Positions 27,271 through 38,084 of a DNA stretch of 64,000 nucleotides are shown here, in pieces (the stretch's first letter is position 1; the number at the start of each line of letters is the position of its first letter). Origin of the DNA: Shewanella sp. KT0246 (GTDB lineage: Bacteria > Pseudomonadota > Gammaproteobacteria > Enterobacterales > Shewanellaceae); assembly GCF_019654955.1 (NCBI RefSeq), contig NZ_BPEV01000001.1, positions 62,001-126,000 on the forward strand, in the 5' to 3' direction. The notes below the pieces were generated by a model, which did no database searches, had not been told where the DNA came from, and saw nothing but the letters and a program-made list of their open reading frames with translations. A program made the position numbers and the translations under genes.

Positions 27271-27888
27271 ATGGCATTGAGTACTTGGCTAGGTTTATTA
27301 GCCATTTGTTGTTTGGGCGCAATGTCGCCAGGGCCGAGTTTAGCGATGGTGTTAAGGCATACATTATCGGGTGGCCGATTACATGGCGTGGTTTGTGCGT
27401 GGGCGCATTCAATAGGTATCGGCGTATACGCATTGGTGACCCTGTTAGGCTTGGCTGTTGTGTTAGCAAAGTCGCCAATTGTTTTCAATGGTATTGCTAT
27501 TTTGGGGGCTCTATATCTTGCTTGGATGGGGCTACAAGCACTGCAGTCAAAAGGTGGGATGGAGCAAAAACTTCAATCTGGAGAGTCGAGCAGTTTATTA
27601 CAAGCAGCTCGCGATGGATTAGCGATTTCGCTATTTAACCCTAAAATACTGTTATTCTTTTTGGCTTTATTCAGTCAGTTTGTTATGGCTGCAGAAGCAT
27701 CAACTGGCCAAGCACTGATTGTACTGACACCGCTGGTGATTGATGGACTGTGGTATACGATTATCGCGGTTGTTTTATCCCATGGGCCGATACTATCCCG
27801 TTTAAGGGATAAAGCAGCTTTAATAGATAAACTGTCGGGAATCGTACTCATTTTGCTGGCTATCAGAGTGATAGTGAACTTGTTTTAG
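27271..27888 (+). CDS. LysE/RhtB-family amino acid exporter
   Basis: 205 residues with about six membrane segments. The N-terminal signature GAMSPGPSLAMVLRHTLSGG (about 16-35) is the LysE/RhtB motif, and ISLFNPKILLFFLALFSQF (about 115-133) is the second conserved block. The family exports amino acids such as homoserine, threonine or leucine, or related molecules; the substrate is not predictable. It is a single gene, convergent with the DUF3144 gene across a shared terminator. Confidence 0.92.
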   Translation: MALSTWLGLLAICCLGAMSPGPSLAMVLRHTLSGGRLHGVVCAWAHSIGIGVYALVTLLGLAVVLAKSPIVFNGIAILGALYLAWMGLQALQSKGGMEQKLQSGESSSLLQAARDGLAISLFNPKILLFFLALFSQFVMAAEASTGQALIVLTPLVIDGLWYTIIAVVLSHGPILSRLRDKAALIDKLSGIVLILLAIRVIVNLF

Positions 27889-27933
27889 GGGTTAAACTGC
27901 CAAACTAAGTTTAAAAATGTCAGTTAGAAAAGT

Positions 27934-27959
27934 AAAAAGCCATCGAGAGATGGCTTTTT
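27934..27959. terminator. Bidirectional terminator between LysE and DUF3144 genes
   Basis: AAAAAGCCATC and GATGGCTTTTT pair around a GAGA loop, with A and T tracts on the two sides. Confidence 0.9.
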
Positions 27960-27978
27960 ATATGACGCTAAGTATTAT

Positions 27979-28302
27979 TTAGTTTTTAAATACTTGCACA
28001 GAGTCATCAGCTTTTTCTTCAGTGGCTTTTTGTCCGCCTGGAGGATTCTTAATGTGGTCGTTTAAATTCTCGTTCAACATGCCTTTGTATTCATCAGAGA
28101 ACCAGTTTAAAGCATTTTCTTTTTCAGCTTCTAAGTCAGCTGATTTGATTGCGGCTTCGAATGCGTTATAACGAGCAGCTGCAAAGCGTAAGGCTGTGCC
28201 AACTTTACCAATGTCATTTTCAGTTTGACCAAGCTGGTTTGCTAATGCAATAAATTGATCAGCTAGCTGATACATGGTTGTTTCTGTTTTTTCTTCAGAC
28301 AT
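27979..28302 (-). CDS. DUF3144 domain-containing protein
   Basis: 107 residues, soluble, acidic and mainly helical. The core, YQLADQFIALANQLGQTEND followed by GTALRFAAARYNAFEA and WFSDEYKGMLNENLNDHI, matches my recollection of DUF3144, a small family without known function. The N-terminal nine residues and the C-terminal tail after PPGG are low-complexity. It is monocistronic. Confidence 0.85.
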   Translation of the reverse strand: MSEEKTETTMYQLADQFIALANQLGQTENDIGKVGTALRFAAARYNAFEAAIKSADLEAEKENALNWFSDEYKGMLNENLNDHIKNPPGGQKATEEKADDSVQVFKN

Positions 28303-28373
28303 GAAAATCTTCTCATAATGATTTAAAAATTAGCCAAGAGTCTACCTACTTTAGCGACAGAATAAAGAGTCAA

Positions 28374-28916
28374 TTACGAATTAGGATCAGAATCTGTGAT
28401 CACTTGGCCGTTACGGGAGTCATAATAAATCGATAGCGCGGGCAAAGGATTATAAAAGTAACGGCATTGATCAGGATTGATGTAGGTGGCTAGGTAGAGT
28501 GTATCTTCAGGAGCTGCGGTATCAGATATCGAAGGAGCATCTTGTAAAATGGTTTCCCACACTGACATGCAATCATTCTCATTATTTAGTCGAGGTGAAG
28601 CCTCAAATGGTGGCCAGTTTTGCGCAGGAAATCCCCATTGATTGATATCGAGTTGACCATCAGCGCCAGCATTTGGGTAAATTTGTAAATTGTCCGCAGG
28701 GCCTGAATTACCTAAAGCTGCCCACTTAACGTTAGCCAGTGAGATACCACTCGAAAAAGCGCCCCCAGTACCTTGTACTGTTGAAATCTCAGCATCTTGT
28801 TTAATATTGATAAACTTAGGTAACGCTATTACTGCAATCACACCGAGTATTATAATGACTACGACTAATTCGATTAGGGTAAAGCCTGAAACTCTGTTGG
28901 TGTTCAATTTCTGCAT
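28374..28916 (-). CDS. Type IV prepilin-like protein (MSHA/minor-pilin type)
   Basis: 180 residues with a prepilin leader: the basic MQKLNTNRVSG ends at the peptidase site G/FTLIELVVVIIILGVIAV, with the conserved glutamate at mature position 5. The rest is a small globular head. Two cysteines, NDCMSV and DQCRYF, may form the C-terminal disulfide loop usual in pilins. The head resembles the MSHA-pilus MshB-like group more than the major pilin, but this is from pattern only. No other pilus genes are adjacent, so it is a solitary prepilin in this window. Confidence 0.85.
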   Translation of the reverse strand: MQKLNTNRVSGFTLIELVVVIIILGVIAVIALPKFINIKQDAEISTVQGTGGAFSSGISLANVKWAALGNSGPADNLQIYPNAGADGQLDINQWGFPAQNWPPFEASPRLNNENDCMSVWETILQDAPSISDTAAPEDTLYLATYINPDQCRYFYNPLPALSIYYDSRNGQVITDSDPNS

Positions 28917-29015
28917 GGTAAATGAACATCCTTTTTTATCCTTGTTGTAATTAAATTTTAATGTAAATGATGTGTTTGTGCGAGTTGTTGTATTTTGAAT
29001 GAGGTAAATAACCAG

Positions 29016-29675
29016 ATGAATAGTTGGAAAGAGTTCATAACATTAGAAAAAGCTAAGCCGTATTTCAAAGCATTAACACTTTTTTTGGAAAATCAAAAAC
29101 AGCTTGATAAAGTGATATATCCGCCTACGGAGGAAATATATAGTGCATTTGAGTTAACGCCTTTAGATAAAGTAAAAGTCGTCATTCTCGGTCAAGACCC
29201 TTATCACGGGGCTGGTCAGGCTCATGGTTTATGTTTTTCTGTAAAAACGGGAGTTAAAACGCCACCTTCACTGGTTAATATGTATAAAGAATTGCATCAA
29301 GACATCGATGGGTTTGATATTCCAACACATGGAAATTTAACTCAATGGGCAGAGCAGGGCGTGCTGTTATTAAATACCGTTCTTACTGTTGAGGAAAGTA
29401 AGGCTCATTCGCATTCAAAAGCTGGCTGGGAGACTTTTACTGATAACGTAATGCAATGCCTCAATGAGCGAGAGGAACCGCTGATATTTATGTTCTGGGG
29501 AGCCCATGCTATGAAAAAGGGCAAGCTTATTGATACCGTTAAACATCATGTTTTGACAGGGCCTCATCCTTCGCCTCTATCGGCATATCGTGGCTTTTTC
29601 GGTTGCCAGCATTTTTCAAAAGTGAATCAGCTTTTGAAGCAACAAGGCGATAAAACGATTAATTGGCAGGTGTAG
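29016..29675 (+). CDS. ung: Uracil-DNA glycosylase
   Basis: Removes uracil from DNA to start base-excision repair. The 219-residue protein shows both family-1 motifs: [14 protein letters not shown] (catalytic aspartate, about residue 62) and [13 protein letters not shown] (catalytic histidine, about 185), plus [11 protein letters not shown]. The frame extends to a TTG at 28995, but GAGG at 29001-29004 and family length favour the ATG at 29016 (MNSWKEF). Confidence 0.96.
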   Translation: MNSWKEFITLEKAKPYFKALTLFLENQKQLDKVIYPPTEEIYSAFELTPLDKVKVVILGQDPYHGAGQAHGLCFSVKTGVKTPPSLVNMYKELHQDIDGFDIPTHGNLTQWAEQGVLLLNTVLTVEESKAHSHSKAGWETFTDNVMQCLNEREEPLIFMFWGAHAMKKGKLIDTVKHHVLTGPHPSPLSAYRGFFGCQHFSKVNQLLKQQGDKTINWQV

Positions 29676-29987
29676 TGCCAATTATTACGTGAAATCAGGC
29701 TAGGACCTTTTGAACTTTTATGGCTGTTTTTGCCAACTAAACGCTGTCCTAAAGGGGGGCGATTAATAACACTTTTTGTTGAGTGAATTTAGCTTAAATG
29801 ACGAGGTAGCAATTCACTTTCCTCGATTAAAATGACTTTACTTCGAACGAAATCTAAACTGTAAAGTTAAGCGGCACTCTATTGATGAATAAAAAAATGC
29901 ACTTGGCTAATTAAAGGCAAGTGCATTTTTATTGTAAGCAGGAGTGGTGATTGCCATTTCTGCTTTAGGCTCAGACTAATGAAAACA
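29676..29987. other. Intergenic region between convergent ung and ispB
   Basis: 312 bases. Apart from the terminator at 29893-29930, nothing with coding or structural signal was seen. Confidence 0.6.
29893..29930. terminator. Bidirectional terminator between ung and ispB
   Basis: AAAAATGCACTTG and CAAGTGCATTTTT pair across a 12-base loop, with A and T tracts on either side. Confidence 0.85.
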
Positions 29988-30959
29988 TTAGTTGTTACGC
30001 TTAACAGAAATCTTAGCTAAAGAAATCAATGCCTCTTTATACTCACTATCGGCAATTGGCGCTAAAGCAGCAATCGCTTTATCTGCTTCTTGATCAGCTT
30101 TTTGCTTAGTGTATTCAAGTGCACCAGACTCTTTTAGTGCCGCAACAATTTCATCGATTGCTTTAGTGCCATCACCTTTTTCAATCGCTTCTTTAATTAA
30201 GGCCTTCGCGGTGTCATTACCGTGAGCCATTGCATAAATCAAAGGTAAGGTTGGTTTACCTTCTGCTAAATCATCACCGATGTTTTTGCCAAGCTCATCG
30301 GCATCAGCGGTGTAATCTAATAAATCATCAGTCAACTGGAATGCGGTGCCAAGGAATTTACCGTACTCACCTAATGCGGTTTGTTGCTCCTTACTCACAT
30401 CTGCAATCACACCTGTGAGTAAGGTCGCGGCTTCGAATAATTTAGCTGTTTTACAGTAAATCACTCGCATATAATTCTCTTCAGTGGTTTCTGGGTCATT
30501 ACAATTCATTAATTGTAAGACTTCACCTTCTGCAAGAATATTTGTGGTGTCAGCTAAAACTCTGAGCACTTTCATGCTATCGAGCTCTGTCATCATTTGG
30601 AATGAACGGGTATATAAGAAGTCACCCACAAGGACACTGGCGCTGTTACCAAATAAAGCATTGGCTGTTTTACGACCGCGTCTTAGTGTTGATTCATCAA
30701 CTACATCATCATGTAATAGAGAAGCGGTATGGATGAATTCAATGATGGCAGCTAACTTAAGATGCTCTTCACCTTTATAGTCGATTGCACGTGCTGCTAA
30801 TACTGAAAGTAGTGGGCGAAGTCTTTTACCACCACCATTGATAATGTAAAAACCTAGTTGGTTTATTAGTGCAACATCAGACTCAAGTTGTTTGTAAATT
30901 AACTGATTGACGGCTTGCATGTCATTATCAGCTAGTTGACGAATGGCGTTCAAATCCAT
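29988..30959 (-). CDS. ispB: Octaprenyl-diphosphate synthase
   Basis: Elongates farnesyl diphosphate to the C40 side chain of ubiquinone and menaquinone. The 323-residue protein carries the two aspartate-rich motifs of trans-prenyltransferases, LLHDDVVDES (about residue 83) and LTDDLLDYTAD (about 210), and the GGGKRLRP motif near residue 43. It is divergent from rplU-rpmA, the standard gammaproteobacterial layout. Chain length (C40) is taken from the family. Confidence 0.95.
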   Translation of the reverse strand: MDLNAIRQLADNDMQAVNQLIYKQLESDVALINQLGFYIINGGGKRLRPLLSVLAARAIDYKGEEHLKLAAIIEFIHTASLLHDDVVDESTLRRGRKTANALFGNSASVLVGDFLYTRSFQMMTELDSMKVLRVLADTTNILAEGEVLQLMNCNDPETTEENYMRVIYCKTAKLFEAATLLTGVIADVSKEQQTALGEYGKFLGTAFQLTDDLLDYTADADELGKNIGDDLAEGKPTLPLIYAMAHGNDTAKALIKEAIEKGDGTKAIDEIVAALKESGALEYTKQKADQEADKAIAALAPIADSEYKEALISLAKISVKRNN

Positions 30960-31122
30960 AATGGTCTCTAGTTATTAGGCTGTCAGGCAAATTATATTGC
31001 CCACTATATAAGGTTCAAATTGTATATTAACAAATTTTAACTAATTTTCATGCCTTAGACAGCTTTTGTTCTTAGATAGTGAGAGTTAAACCGAGCTTTT
31101 TTTATTGATTCAAATTTAACGC

Positions 31123-31151
31123 TTGCCAGACTGCAAATCTTCCCGTAGAAT
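31123..31151 (+). promoter_or_regulatory. Sigma-70 promoter of rplU-rpmA
   Basis: TTGCCA (31123-31128) and TAGAAT (31146-31151) are separated by exactly 17 bases. The start would be near 31158, giving a leader of about 80 bases before rplU. Confidence 0.7.
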
Positions 31152-31236
31152 CCGCGCCCATTGTCATTAAAAGTTTTTAGCACCCGATATCTACAATTAT
31201 GAATCGGAGTGTTAGTCCATTTGGAGTGAAATAGCT

Positions 31237-31548
31237 ATGTACGCTGTTTTTCAAAGTGGCGGAAAGCAACACCGTGTTGCTGAAGGTCATACAGTTCGTT
31301 TAGAAAAAATTGAAGTTGCTACTGGTGAAACTGTAGAGTTTGATCAAGTATTATTGGTTGCTGATGGTGAGAACGTTCACGTAGGTACTCCTCTAGTTGC
31401 TAGTGGTAAAGTTGTTGCTGAAGTGGTTAGCCACGGTCGCGGTGAGAAAGTAACTATTCAAAAGTTCAATCGTCGTAAGCATCACGAAAAGAAAATGGGC
31501 CATCGTCAATGGTTCACTGAAGTTAAAATCACTGCGATCAGCGCATAA
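31237..31548 (+). CDS. rplU: 50S ribosomal protein L21
   Basis: Ribosomal protein of the large subunit that binds 23S rRNA. The 103 residues match L21 throughout, starting [20 protein letters not shown] and including [19 protein letters not shown]. It is first in the rplU-rpmA-obgE block; rpmA starts 17 bases later. Confidence 0.98.
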   Translation: MYAVFQSGGKQHRVAEGHTVRLEKIEVATGETVEFDQVLLVADGENVHVGTPLVASGKVVAEVVSHGRGEKVTIQKFNRRKHHEKKMGHRQWFTEVKITAISA

Positions 31549-31564
31549 TTTAGGAGTCTAACTC

Positions 31565-31819
31565 ATGGCACATAAAAAAGCTGGCGGTTCTACTCGTAAC
31601 GGCCGCGATTCAGAAAGTAAACGTCTTGGTGTTAAGCGTTTCGGTGGCGAATCAGTTGTTGCTGGTAACATCATCGTACGTCAACGTGGTACTAAATTCC
31701 ACGCTGGTGTAAACGTAGGTATTGGTCGTGACCATACTTTGTTTGCATTAACAGACGGTAAAGTTAAGTTTCAAGTAAAAGGTCCTAATAACCGTAAGTT
31801 TATTAGCATCGAAGCTTAA
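31565..31819 (+). CDS. rpmA: 50S ribosomal protein L27
   Basis: Large-subunit protein near the peptidyl-transferase centre. The 84 residues start [20 protein letters not shown], the conserved flexible arm, followed by the barrel core [15 protein letters not shown]. Terminator follows directly, so obgE has its own promoter or depends on read-through. Confidence 0.98.
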   Translation: MAHKKAGGSTRNGRDSESKRLGVKRFGGESVVAGNIIVRQRGTKFHAGVNVGIGRDHTLFALTDGKVKFQVKGPNNRKFISIEA

Positions 31820-31842
31820 TTCTAGACTCTAATCAGTCTTTG

Positions 31843-31868
31843 AAAGCCCCGCCTTCTGGCGGGGCTTT
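31843..31868 (+). terminator. Terminator after rpmA
   Basis: AAAGCCCCGCC and GGCGGGGCTTTT pair around a TTCT loop with a short T tract; GC-rich and strong. Confidence 0.9.
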
Positions 31869-32016
31869 TGTGTTTATTACCTCATTGTTGAATTTAGTTA
31901 ACTAAACTTCAATGAAGTATTTCGATGCATAGCATTGATAGTTATTTTTTTTGCAGTAAGCGATTTATGGTGATTGTATCTTCTACGCTTCCCTGCACAT
32001 CTCAGTCTTTTGAGGT

Positions 32017-32022
32017 TATAAT
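32017..32022 (+). promoter_or_regulatory. Probable -10 element of obgE
   Basis: A perfect TATAAT lies 30 bases before the obgE ATG. The hexamer 17 bases upstream, TGCACA at 31994-31999, is a poor -35. The rpmA terminator upstream makes a separate promoter plausible. Confidence 0.45.
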
Positions 32023-32033
32023 TGGCACATTAA

Positions 32034-33218
<1,185 letters not shown>

Positions 33219-33281
33219 AATTGTGAGATAAATTGCACTCGATTATCATTGAGTCAATAACAGGGTAATGAAGAGAGAGCA

Positions 33282-34046
33282 GTGTACGCAGAAACTCAAA
33301 ATGATATCACTCGTCTTGTGGTACGCAGTGCGCAATTACTCTTAGCTTATGGTGCTGAATCTGATCTTGTTGAAGAGATCAGTCAGCGCCTAGGCAAAGC
33401 ACTTGGCCTAGCCAGTGTTGAACTTTCCATATCATCAAATTCCCTCGTATTAACCAGCCTAGTTCATGGCCGCTGTATTACTACCACAAGACGTATTCGA
33501 GAACACGGCATCAATATGATGATTGTGTGTGAAGTTCAGCGAATCTGTTTATTGGCTGAAAAGGGCATTTATAATGCCAAGCAAGTTAAACGGCGTTTAG
33601 AAAAAATAGAACCTAAAAGTTATCCAGCTAAATATGTCATTGGCATGATTGGCTTGTCTTGTGCAAGTTTCTGTCACTTATTTGGTGGCGATATTGCATC
33701 TTGTATGATTACCTTTATTGCATCATCAATTGGAATGACGGTTAGGCTTTCTTTAGTTAAAAAACATTTTAACTTATTGATCATTTTCTCGATTACCGCG
33801 TTTATTACCACGATGATTGCTCAACTGGGTTATGTGATTGATGTCACCCAGACGCCCAAAACAGCTATGGCGGCCAGCGTGTTAATGCTGGTGCCAGGTT
33901 TTCCGCTGATTAATGCTATTTCAGATATGGTGAAAGGCCATATGAATGTTGGAATTTCTCGCTGGGGACACGCAACTCTACTCACTTTGGCCACTGTAAT
34001 TGGGATAACCCTTGCGATGGCACTAGGAGGGAGTTTATTTCTATGA
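33282..34046 (+). CDS. yjjP: ThrE-type exporter, large subunit (YjjP-like, DUF1212)
   Basis: 254 residues: a soluble N-terminal domain (about 1-115, SAQLLLAYGAESDLVEEISQ) and then five membrane segments. This is the YjjP half of the threonine/serine exporter family that is a single protein in actinobacteria but split in enterobacteria. In E. coli the YjjP-YjjB pair has been linked to succinate export. The start codon is GTG with GAGAGAG before it. The stop overlaps the yjjB start by four bases (ATGA), so the two subunits are translationally coupled. Confidence 0.88.
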   Translation: MYAETQNDITRLVVRSAQLLLAYGAESDLVEEISQRLGKALGLASVELSISSNSLVLTSLVHGRCITTTRRIREHGINMMIVCEVQRICLLAEKGIYNAKQVKRRLEKIEPKSYPAKYVIGMIGLSCASFCHLFGGDIASCMITFIASSIGMTVRLSLVKKHFNLLIIFSITAFITTMIAQLGYVIDVTQTPKTAMAASVLMLVPGFPLINAISDMVKGHMNVGISRWGHATLLTLATVIGITLAMALGGSLFL

Positions 34047-34510
34047 ATCTCATTTTAGAATTATTGCATGACGCATTTTTCTCAGCGATTCCAGCAATAG
34101 GTTTTGCAATGGTGTTTAATGTTCCAAGGCGATTTTTAATTTATTGCGGAATAGCAGGTGCAATAGGGCATAGCTTTCGAACGTTATTAATGCATTTTGA
34201 CATGCCAATCGAGTGGGCAACTTTTACCGCTGCAGCATTAGTTGGGGGGATTACCATTCGATTTGCCAAAAAACATTTAGCACCACCATTGATGTACTCA
34301 GTAGCTGCCATCATTCCTATGGTGCCAGGAACTTACGCGTACAATACTTTAATTTCAATTGTGCAATTGAGTGTACAAGATCAAATTAGCAGTGATTTAA
34401 CATCATTAGTTATTTTTAATGGTTTAAAAACTGTATTTATTCTAGGAGCTTTAGCTGTAGGTTTAGCAATGCCTTCACTAGTATATTATCGCACTAGACC
34501 CATTATTTAA
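34043..34510 (+). CDS. yjjB: ThrE-type exporter, small subunit (YjjB-like, DUF3815)
   Basis: 155 residues with about five membrane segments (GAIGHSFRTLLMH near 38, IPMVPGTYAYNT near 100). It completes the split exporter with the gene upstream and starts inside that gene's stop codon region. A single substrate cannot be named from sequence; the family moves small carboxylates or amino acids out of the cell. Confidence 0.88.
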   Translation: MNLILELLHDAFFSAIPAIGFAMVFNVPRRFLIYCGIAGAIGHSFRTLLMHFDMPIEWATFTAAALVGGITIRFAKKHLAPPLMYSVAAIIPMVPGTYAYNTLISIVQLSVQDQISSDLTSLVIFNGLKTVFILGALAVGLAMPSLVYYRTRPII

Positions 34511-34537
34511 TTTCTTAAGCATCTATAAGGATTTTAC

Positions 34538-35014
34538 ATGCGCATCGCAATGATCGCCGCTATGGCAAACAATCGTGTAATCGGTAAAGACAATAAAATG
34601 CCTTGGCATTTACCTGAAGACCTAAAACACTTTAAAGCCATGACGTTAGGAAAGCCAGTAGTGATGGGGCGTAAGACATTTGAATCGATAGGAAGACCAC
34701 TCCCAGGGCGACATAATATTGTTATTACTCGTCAGAGTGATTATCAACCTGACGGTGTTAGTTGCGTGAACTCCTTTGAGGCGGCAAAAGATCTAGTTAG
34801 TGATTGTGATGAATTAGTTGTAATAGGAGGCGGGCAACTCTATAAAGAAATTCTACCCGTGGCCGATATCTTATATCTAACCTTTATAGATTTAACTGTT
34901 GATGGAGATACCTTTTTTCCTGAGTGGGATGATGGTAATTGGAAGTTAACAGAGAAGGTTGTAGAGATAAATGAATCACAATTGCAATATAGCTTTAACA
35001 CTTTGGTTAAATAA
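34538..35014 (+). CDS. folA: Dihydrofolate reductase
   Basis: NADPH-dependent reduction of dihydrofolate to tetrahydrofolate. The 158-residue protein begins MRIAMIAAMANNRVIGKDNK, has the active-site block MPWHLPEDLKHFK with the catalytic aspartate near residue 28, then VVMGRKTFESIGRPLPGR (NADPH binding) and VIGGGQLY. Length is standard for the chromosomal enzyme. It follows yjjPB with 27 bases between and may be co-transcribed. Confidence 0.97.
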   Translation: MRIAMIAAMANNRVIGKDNKMPWHLPEDLKHFKAMTLGKPVVMGRKTFESIGRPLPGRHNIVITRQSDYQPDGVSCVNSFEAAKDLVSDCDELVVIGGGQLYKEILPVADILYLTFIDLTVDGDTFFPEWDDGNWKLTEKVVEINESQLQYSFNTLVK

Positions 35015-35100
35015 TGTTAAATTGTGTCCTGTGTTACCCTGAATAGATACTTACCCTTGATGGTAGGTACAAAATAAAAATACCTAAAAAGGAGTGTCAG

Positions 35101-35493
35101 ATGCGTTTACTGCCAGTGGCCATAGCAGCCCTAATAGCAGCATCTTTTGTGTCAACCCCTGCCGAAGCAAATACTGAACAGCTTGTCGCAAACATTTGTG
35201 ATTATGTAAAATCTAATGACAAAAATCGTTTACGTAAAAAGTTGAAAGAAAGCCGCGTAAAATTACGTAATATTTACACTGGTATTTCTTGCGAAGGTAA
35301 TAGTTTATTAAGAACTGCTTATAACTCTAATTCATTAGAAGTTGGTGAGTATATTGCCAAGCGTCTTCCTGCAGGTGATTTAAATTCACCTGAAGCAGAT
35401 GGAAAAAGCATTCTTGATTGGGCAAATGCTAACGGTCATAGCGGAAGTGCTATTACTGCTGCAGTGCAAGATAGAATTAACAGTGGTGAGTAA
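35101..35493 (+). CDS. DUF3718 domain-containing exported protein
   Basis: 130 residues with a cleavable signal peptide (about 1-23, ending TPAEA) and a helical domain, LVANICDYVKSNDKNRLRKK, then ISCEGNSLLRTAYNSNS. The two cysteines (in NICDYV and ISCEG) probably form a disulfide. I match it to DUF3718, common in Shewanella and related genera and of unknown role. A ribosome site, AAGGAG, precedes the ATG. Terminator at 35621 follows. Confidence 0.85.
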   Translation: MRLLPVAIAALIAASFVSTPAEANTEQLVANICDYVKSNDKNRLRKKLKESRVKLRNIYTGISCEGNSLLRTAYNSNSLEVGEYIAKRLPAGDLNSPEADGKSILDWANANGHSGSAITAAVQDRINSGE

Positions 35494-35620
35494 GCATTAC
35501 GCTTAGTATTGTTCCCTGTTATGTTGAGGTGTAACTAGTTCGTTTGGTTAGTTACACCATAACAAGCAAGACCAAATTGTTAATTTGCGCCTTTTGTTAG
35601 TACAAATAACAATTCGTCTA

Positions 35621-35646
35621 AAAACCGCCTAAATGGCGGTTTTTTT
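35621..35646 (+). terminator. Terminator after the DUF3718 gene
   Basis: AAAACCGCC and GGCGGTTTTTT pair around a TAAAT loop, ending in a T run. Confidence 0.88.
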
Positions 35647-35892
35647 ATGGAGCAGTTTTAAGTCATAAATCTTATAAACGCTAATTGCTGCAAATAAATT
35701 AAAATTAAATAATCGGCTGCGGTTATTGATAAATATAAAAAATATCTTTGTCGACTTTAGGTTATTTTAGACAGTAATTTGAACACCTGAAGTTCATTTA
35801 ATACAGCCCATTCTCATTTTACTTCACTGGAACTATACAATTTTGGTCAGTAATAAGCGACGTTAACTTTGTTTGCTAACTTCAGGGCATTA

Positions 35893-35916
35893 AAAAAGGC
35901 TCCTAAGAGCCTTTTT
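35893..35916. terminator. Terminator at the end of the chemoreceptor gene
   Basis: AAAAAGGCTC and GAGCCTTTTT pair around a CTAA loop, 25 bases past the leftward chemoreceptor stop; symmetric A and T tracts allow either direction. Confidence 0.88.
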
Positions 35917-35940
35917 ATTAAAAGTGTTACCTTTATGTAT

Positions 35941-37962
35941 TTAGACTTTAAATTCGCCCACAGAGCTTTGTAGCTCTTCAGATAGTACAGCAACTTGGTG
36001 GCTAGATTGTGCTGTTTGATCTGCGCCTGTTGCTGTTTCTTCAGAAATTGCAGCAATATGCTCCAACATCTCAGATACTTGCTGGCTAACAAGGTTTTGC
36101 TCTTGCGCAGCTTGAGCAATGTGATTACCAGAATCATAAGCTTTATGGACAGATTGGCTAATAGTTTCAAGAGCTAAGTTAGCTTGTTCTGTTTTATCAA
36201 CACAACTGGTTGCTTGACTGCGGCCTAGTTCCATTACTGATACCGCTTGCTGTGCACCTTGCTGTAGCATTTCAATCATTTGTTGAATTTCGCTAGTCGA
36301 CTCTTGTGTTCTTGACGCTAGACTTCGAACTTCATCTGCAACGACTGCGAAACCACGACCTTGTTCACCAGCTCGTGCAGCTTCAATGGCCGCATTTAAT
36401 GCTAGTAAGTTTGTTTGTTCTGCAATACCACGAATAACATCAAGGATTGAACCAATAGAAGCACTGTCAGAGTGGACCTTATTAATGACTTGGCCAGCTT
36501 TAGCTACTTCATCAGCAAGAGCTAGGATAGTCACCTTATTTTCTTCAGCAAGTGTACGCATGTGCTGAGTTTCTTCATCAGCTTGCTTTATCTGCTCTAG
36601 TGCTTGGTCTGCACTCATAGAGACTTGTTGTGCGCTTGAACTTAATTGTGTTGTTGCGGTGGCAACTTGATCCACTTGGCTCTTCTGCTCTTGAATTCCG
36701 CTTGTTGTTTGGGTAGTAATTGCTGAAGTTTCTTCAGCTGCGGCAGCAAGTTGGTTTGATCTATCTAGGATGCCAACAATAAGATTGCGCAAACTATCAA
36801 CTAAGCTATTGCAATTTTTAGCTAATTCAGCAAATTCATCGTGACCAGAGTCGTCAAGTTTATGTGTCAAATCACCTGAAGCCAGAATATTTAATGCTTG
36901 ATTCACTTTTGCTAACGAGCGTGTTAATGGTTTAACTACAGCAATACTGACAACGATTGAAACCAAAATAGCAAGTATGACTACAAACATGGTTTTTAAA
37001 CTTGCAGAGTCGATATTCTCAATTGCACTATCACTGATTTGTCCGGTGAAGCCTTCAATATTAGTTGCCAAATTAATCATCTTGGCATTAACTTCTAATC
37101 GATCTTTATCTGTTGCAGCGAGCATTTGCTCAGCTTGTTGAGCATGAGTTAATTGCTGACCTTTTAAAGCAACAATCGTATTACTGTCATTGATTAGCTT
37201 AAACACCGCTTCACTTTCTGTATTAAGATTATTTAGCGTATTGTCGCTGATGATACCTCTACCTTGGCGATTAATATGCTCAATCTTGACCCGTGTATCA
37301 CTAACCATATAGTCGAGTTCGTTAACGATGACGTTATATTTGCTATTATCTTTAGCTGCGACTAAGTCATAAATTGTGGTGATAATATTAATAAAAGTAC
37401 TGTCTACAACGCCAGCTGTAGCTGCAATACTCTGTTCTGTAGGGTCGTCACTCATTTCTAAATCAATGAGGTCTAATAAGATGGACGATGCTTCATCTGC
37501 ACTATCTTCTAAGTCACCACGAAGCTGGATTAGTTTTTCATGTTTAACCAATGCATTTTCATGCTCTTCTAACATCAAACGGCTATTTTTTTCAAAACTT
37601 GTATAACTCGTTTTTAATTGCGACAGGTTTGAAGAGAATTCTTGTCGGTCTGAAATGAGGCTCGATAGTTTATTGAGCGTTTTAGTGAACTCAGCAGACT
37701 CAGTTTTGATCTTTTTCTCAACTGCAGGAATTTGGGCAGACTCGTCGGTGTAATAACCAAATAGTATTTGAATTTGCTGCGCGCTTAAATTTTGTGTCAA
37801 CTCACCTGTTGCAGTGAGCGCTGGGAGGCTAACTTTTTGCAACGTTGTGGTGCTATCTTTAATTGAGCTATTGGTGAGCAGAGATACGCCTCCCAACACA
37901 ATTAAAAGTAGTGTTACAACAGTAAAACCGCCAATGACTCTGGTGGCAACATTAATTTTCAT
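35941..37962 (-). CDS. Methyl-accepting chemotaxis protein
   Basis: A 673-residue transmembrane chemoreceptor. Layout: first membrane segment (about 10-30), a long helical periplasmic sensor of about 290 residues with no recognised PAS or Cache pattern, second membrane segment (about 325-345, [17 protein letters not shown]), HAMP (about 345-400) and the cytoplasmic coiled-coil with the conserved hairpin tip ([20 protein letters not shown]). There is no C-terminal CheR-docking pentapeptide; the protein ends SSVGEFKV. The sensor may be a helical-bundle type. The ligand is unknown. It should signal through CheA/CheW encoded elsewhere. Confidence 0.93.
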   Translation of the reverse strand: MKINVATRVIGGFTVVTLLLIVLGGVSLLTNSSIKDSTTTLQKVSLPALTATGELTQNLSAQQIQILFGYYTDESAQIPAVEKKIKTESAEFTKTLNKLSSLISDRQEFSSNLSQLKTSYTSFEKNSRLMLEEHENALVKHEKLIQLRGDLEDSADEASSILLDLIDLEMSDDPTEQSIAATAGVVDSTFINIITTIYDLVAAKDNSKYNVIVNELDYMVSDTRVKIEHINRQGRGIISDNTLNNLNTESEAVFKLINDSNTIVALKGQQLTHAQQAEQMLAATDKDRLEVNAKMINLATNIEGFTGQISDSAIENIDSASLKTMFVVILAILVSIVVSIAVVKPLTRSLAKVNQALNILASGDLTHKLDDSGHDEFAELAKNCNSLVDSLRNLIVGILDRSNQLAAAAEETSAITTQTTSGIQEQKSQVDQVATATTQLSSSAQQVSMSADQALEQIKQADEETQHMRTLAEENKVTILALADEVAKAGQVINKVHSDSASIGSILDVIRGIAEQTNLLALNAAIEAARAGEQGRGFAVVADEVRSLASRTQESTSEIQQMIEMLQQGAQQAVSVMELGRSQATSCVDKTEQANLALETISQSVHKAYDSGNHIAQAAQEQNLVSQQVSEMLEHIAAISEETATGADQTAQSSHQVAVLSEELQSSVGEFKV

Positions 37963-38084
37963 AGCATACTCCGGCTGTTATTATTTTATCCCGAATTTGT
38001 CTCTTGATCGCTCAGGGTAGTGTGATCACGTGAGATCTATTAGCTTTATCGGCTAAGGTTTTTATAAGTTTAACAATTTATTAA

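Larger units (their letters stand above)
35494..35940. other. Intergenic region with two terminators
   Basis: 447 bases between convergent genes. It contains a rightward terminator (35621-35646) and a leftward one (35893-35916); nothing else was seen. Confidence 0.65.
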
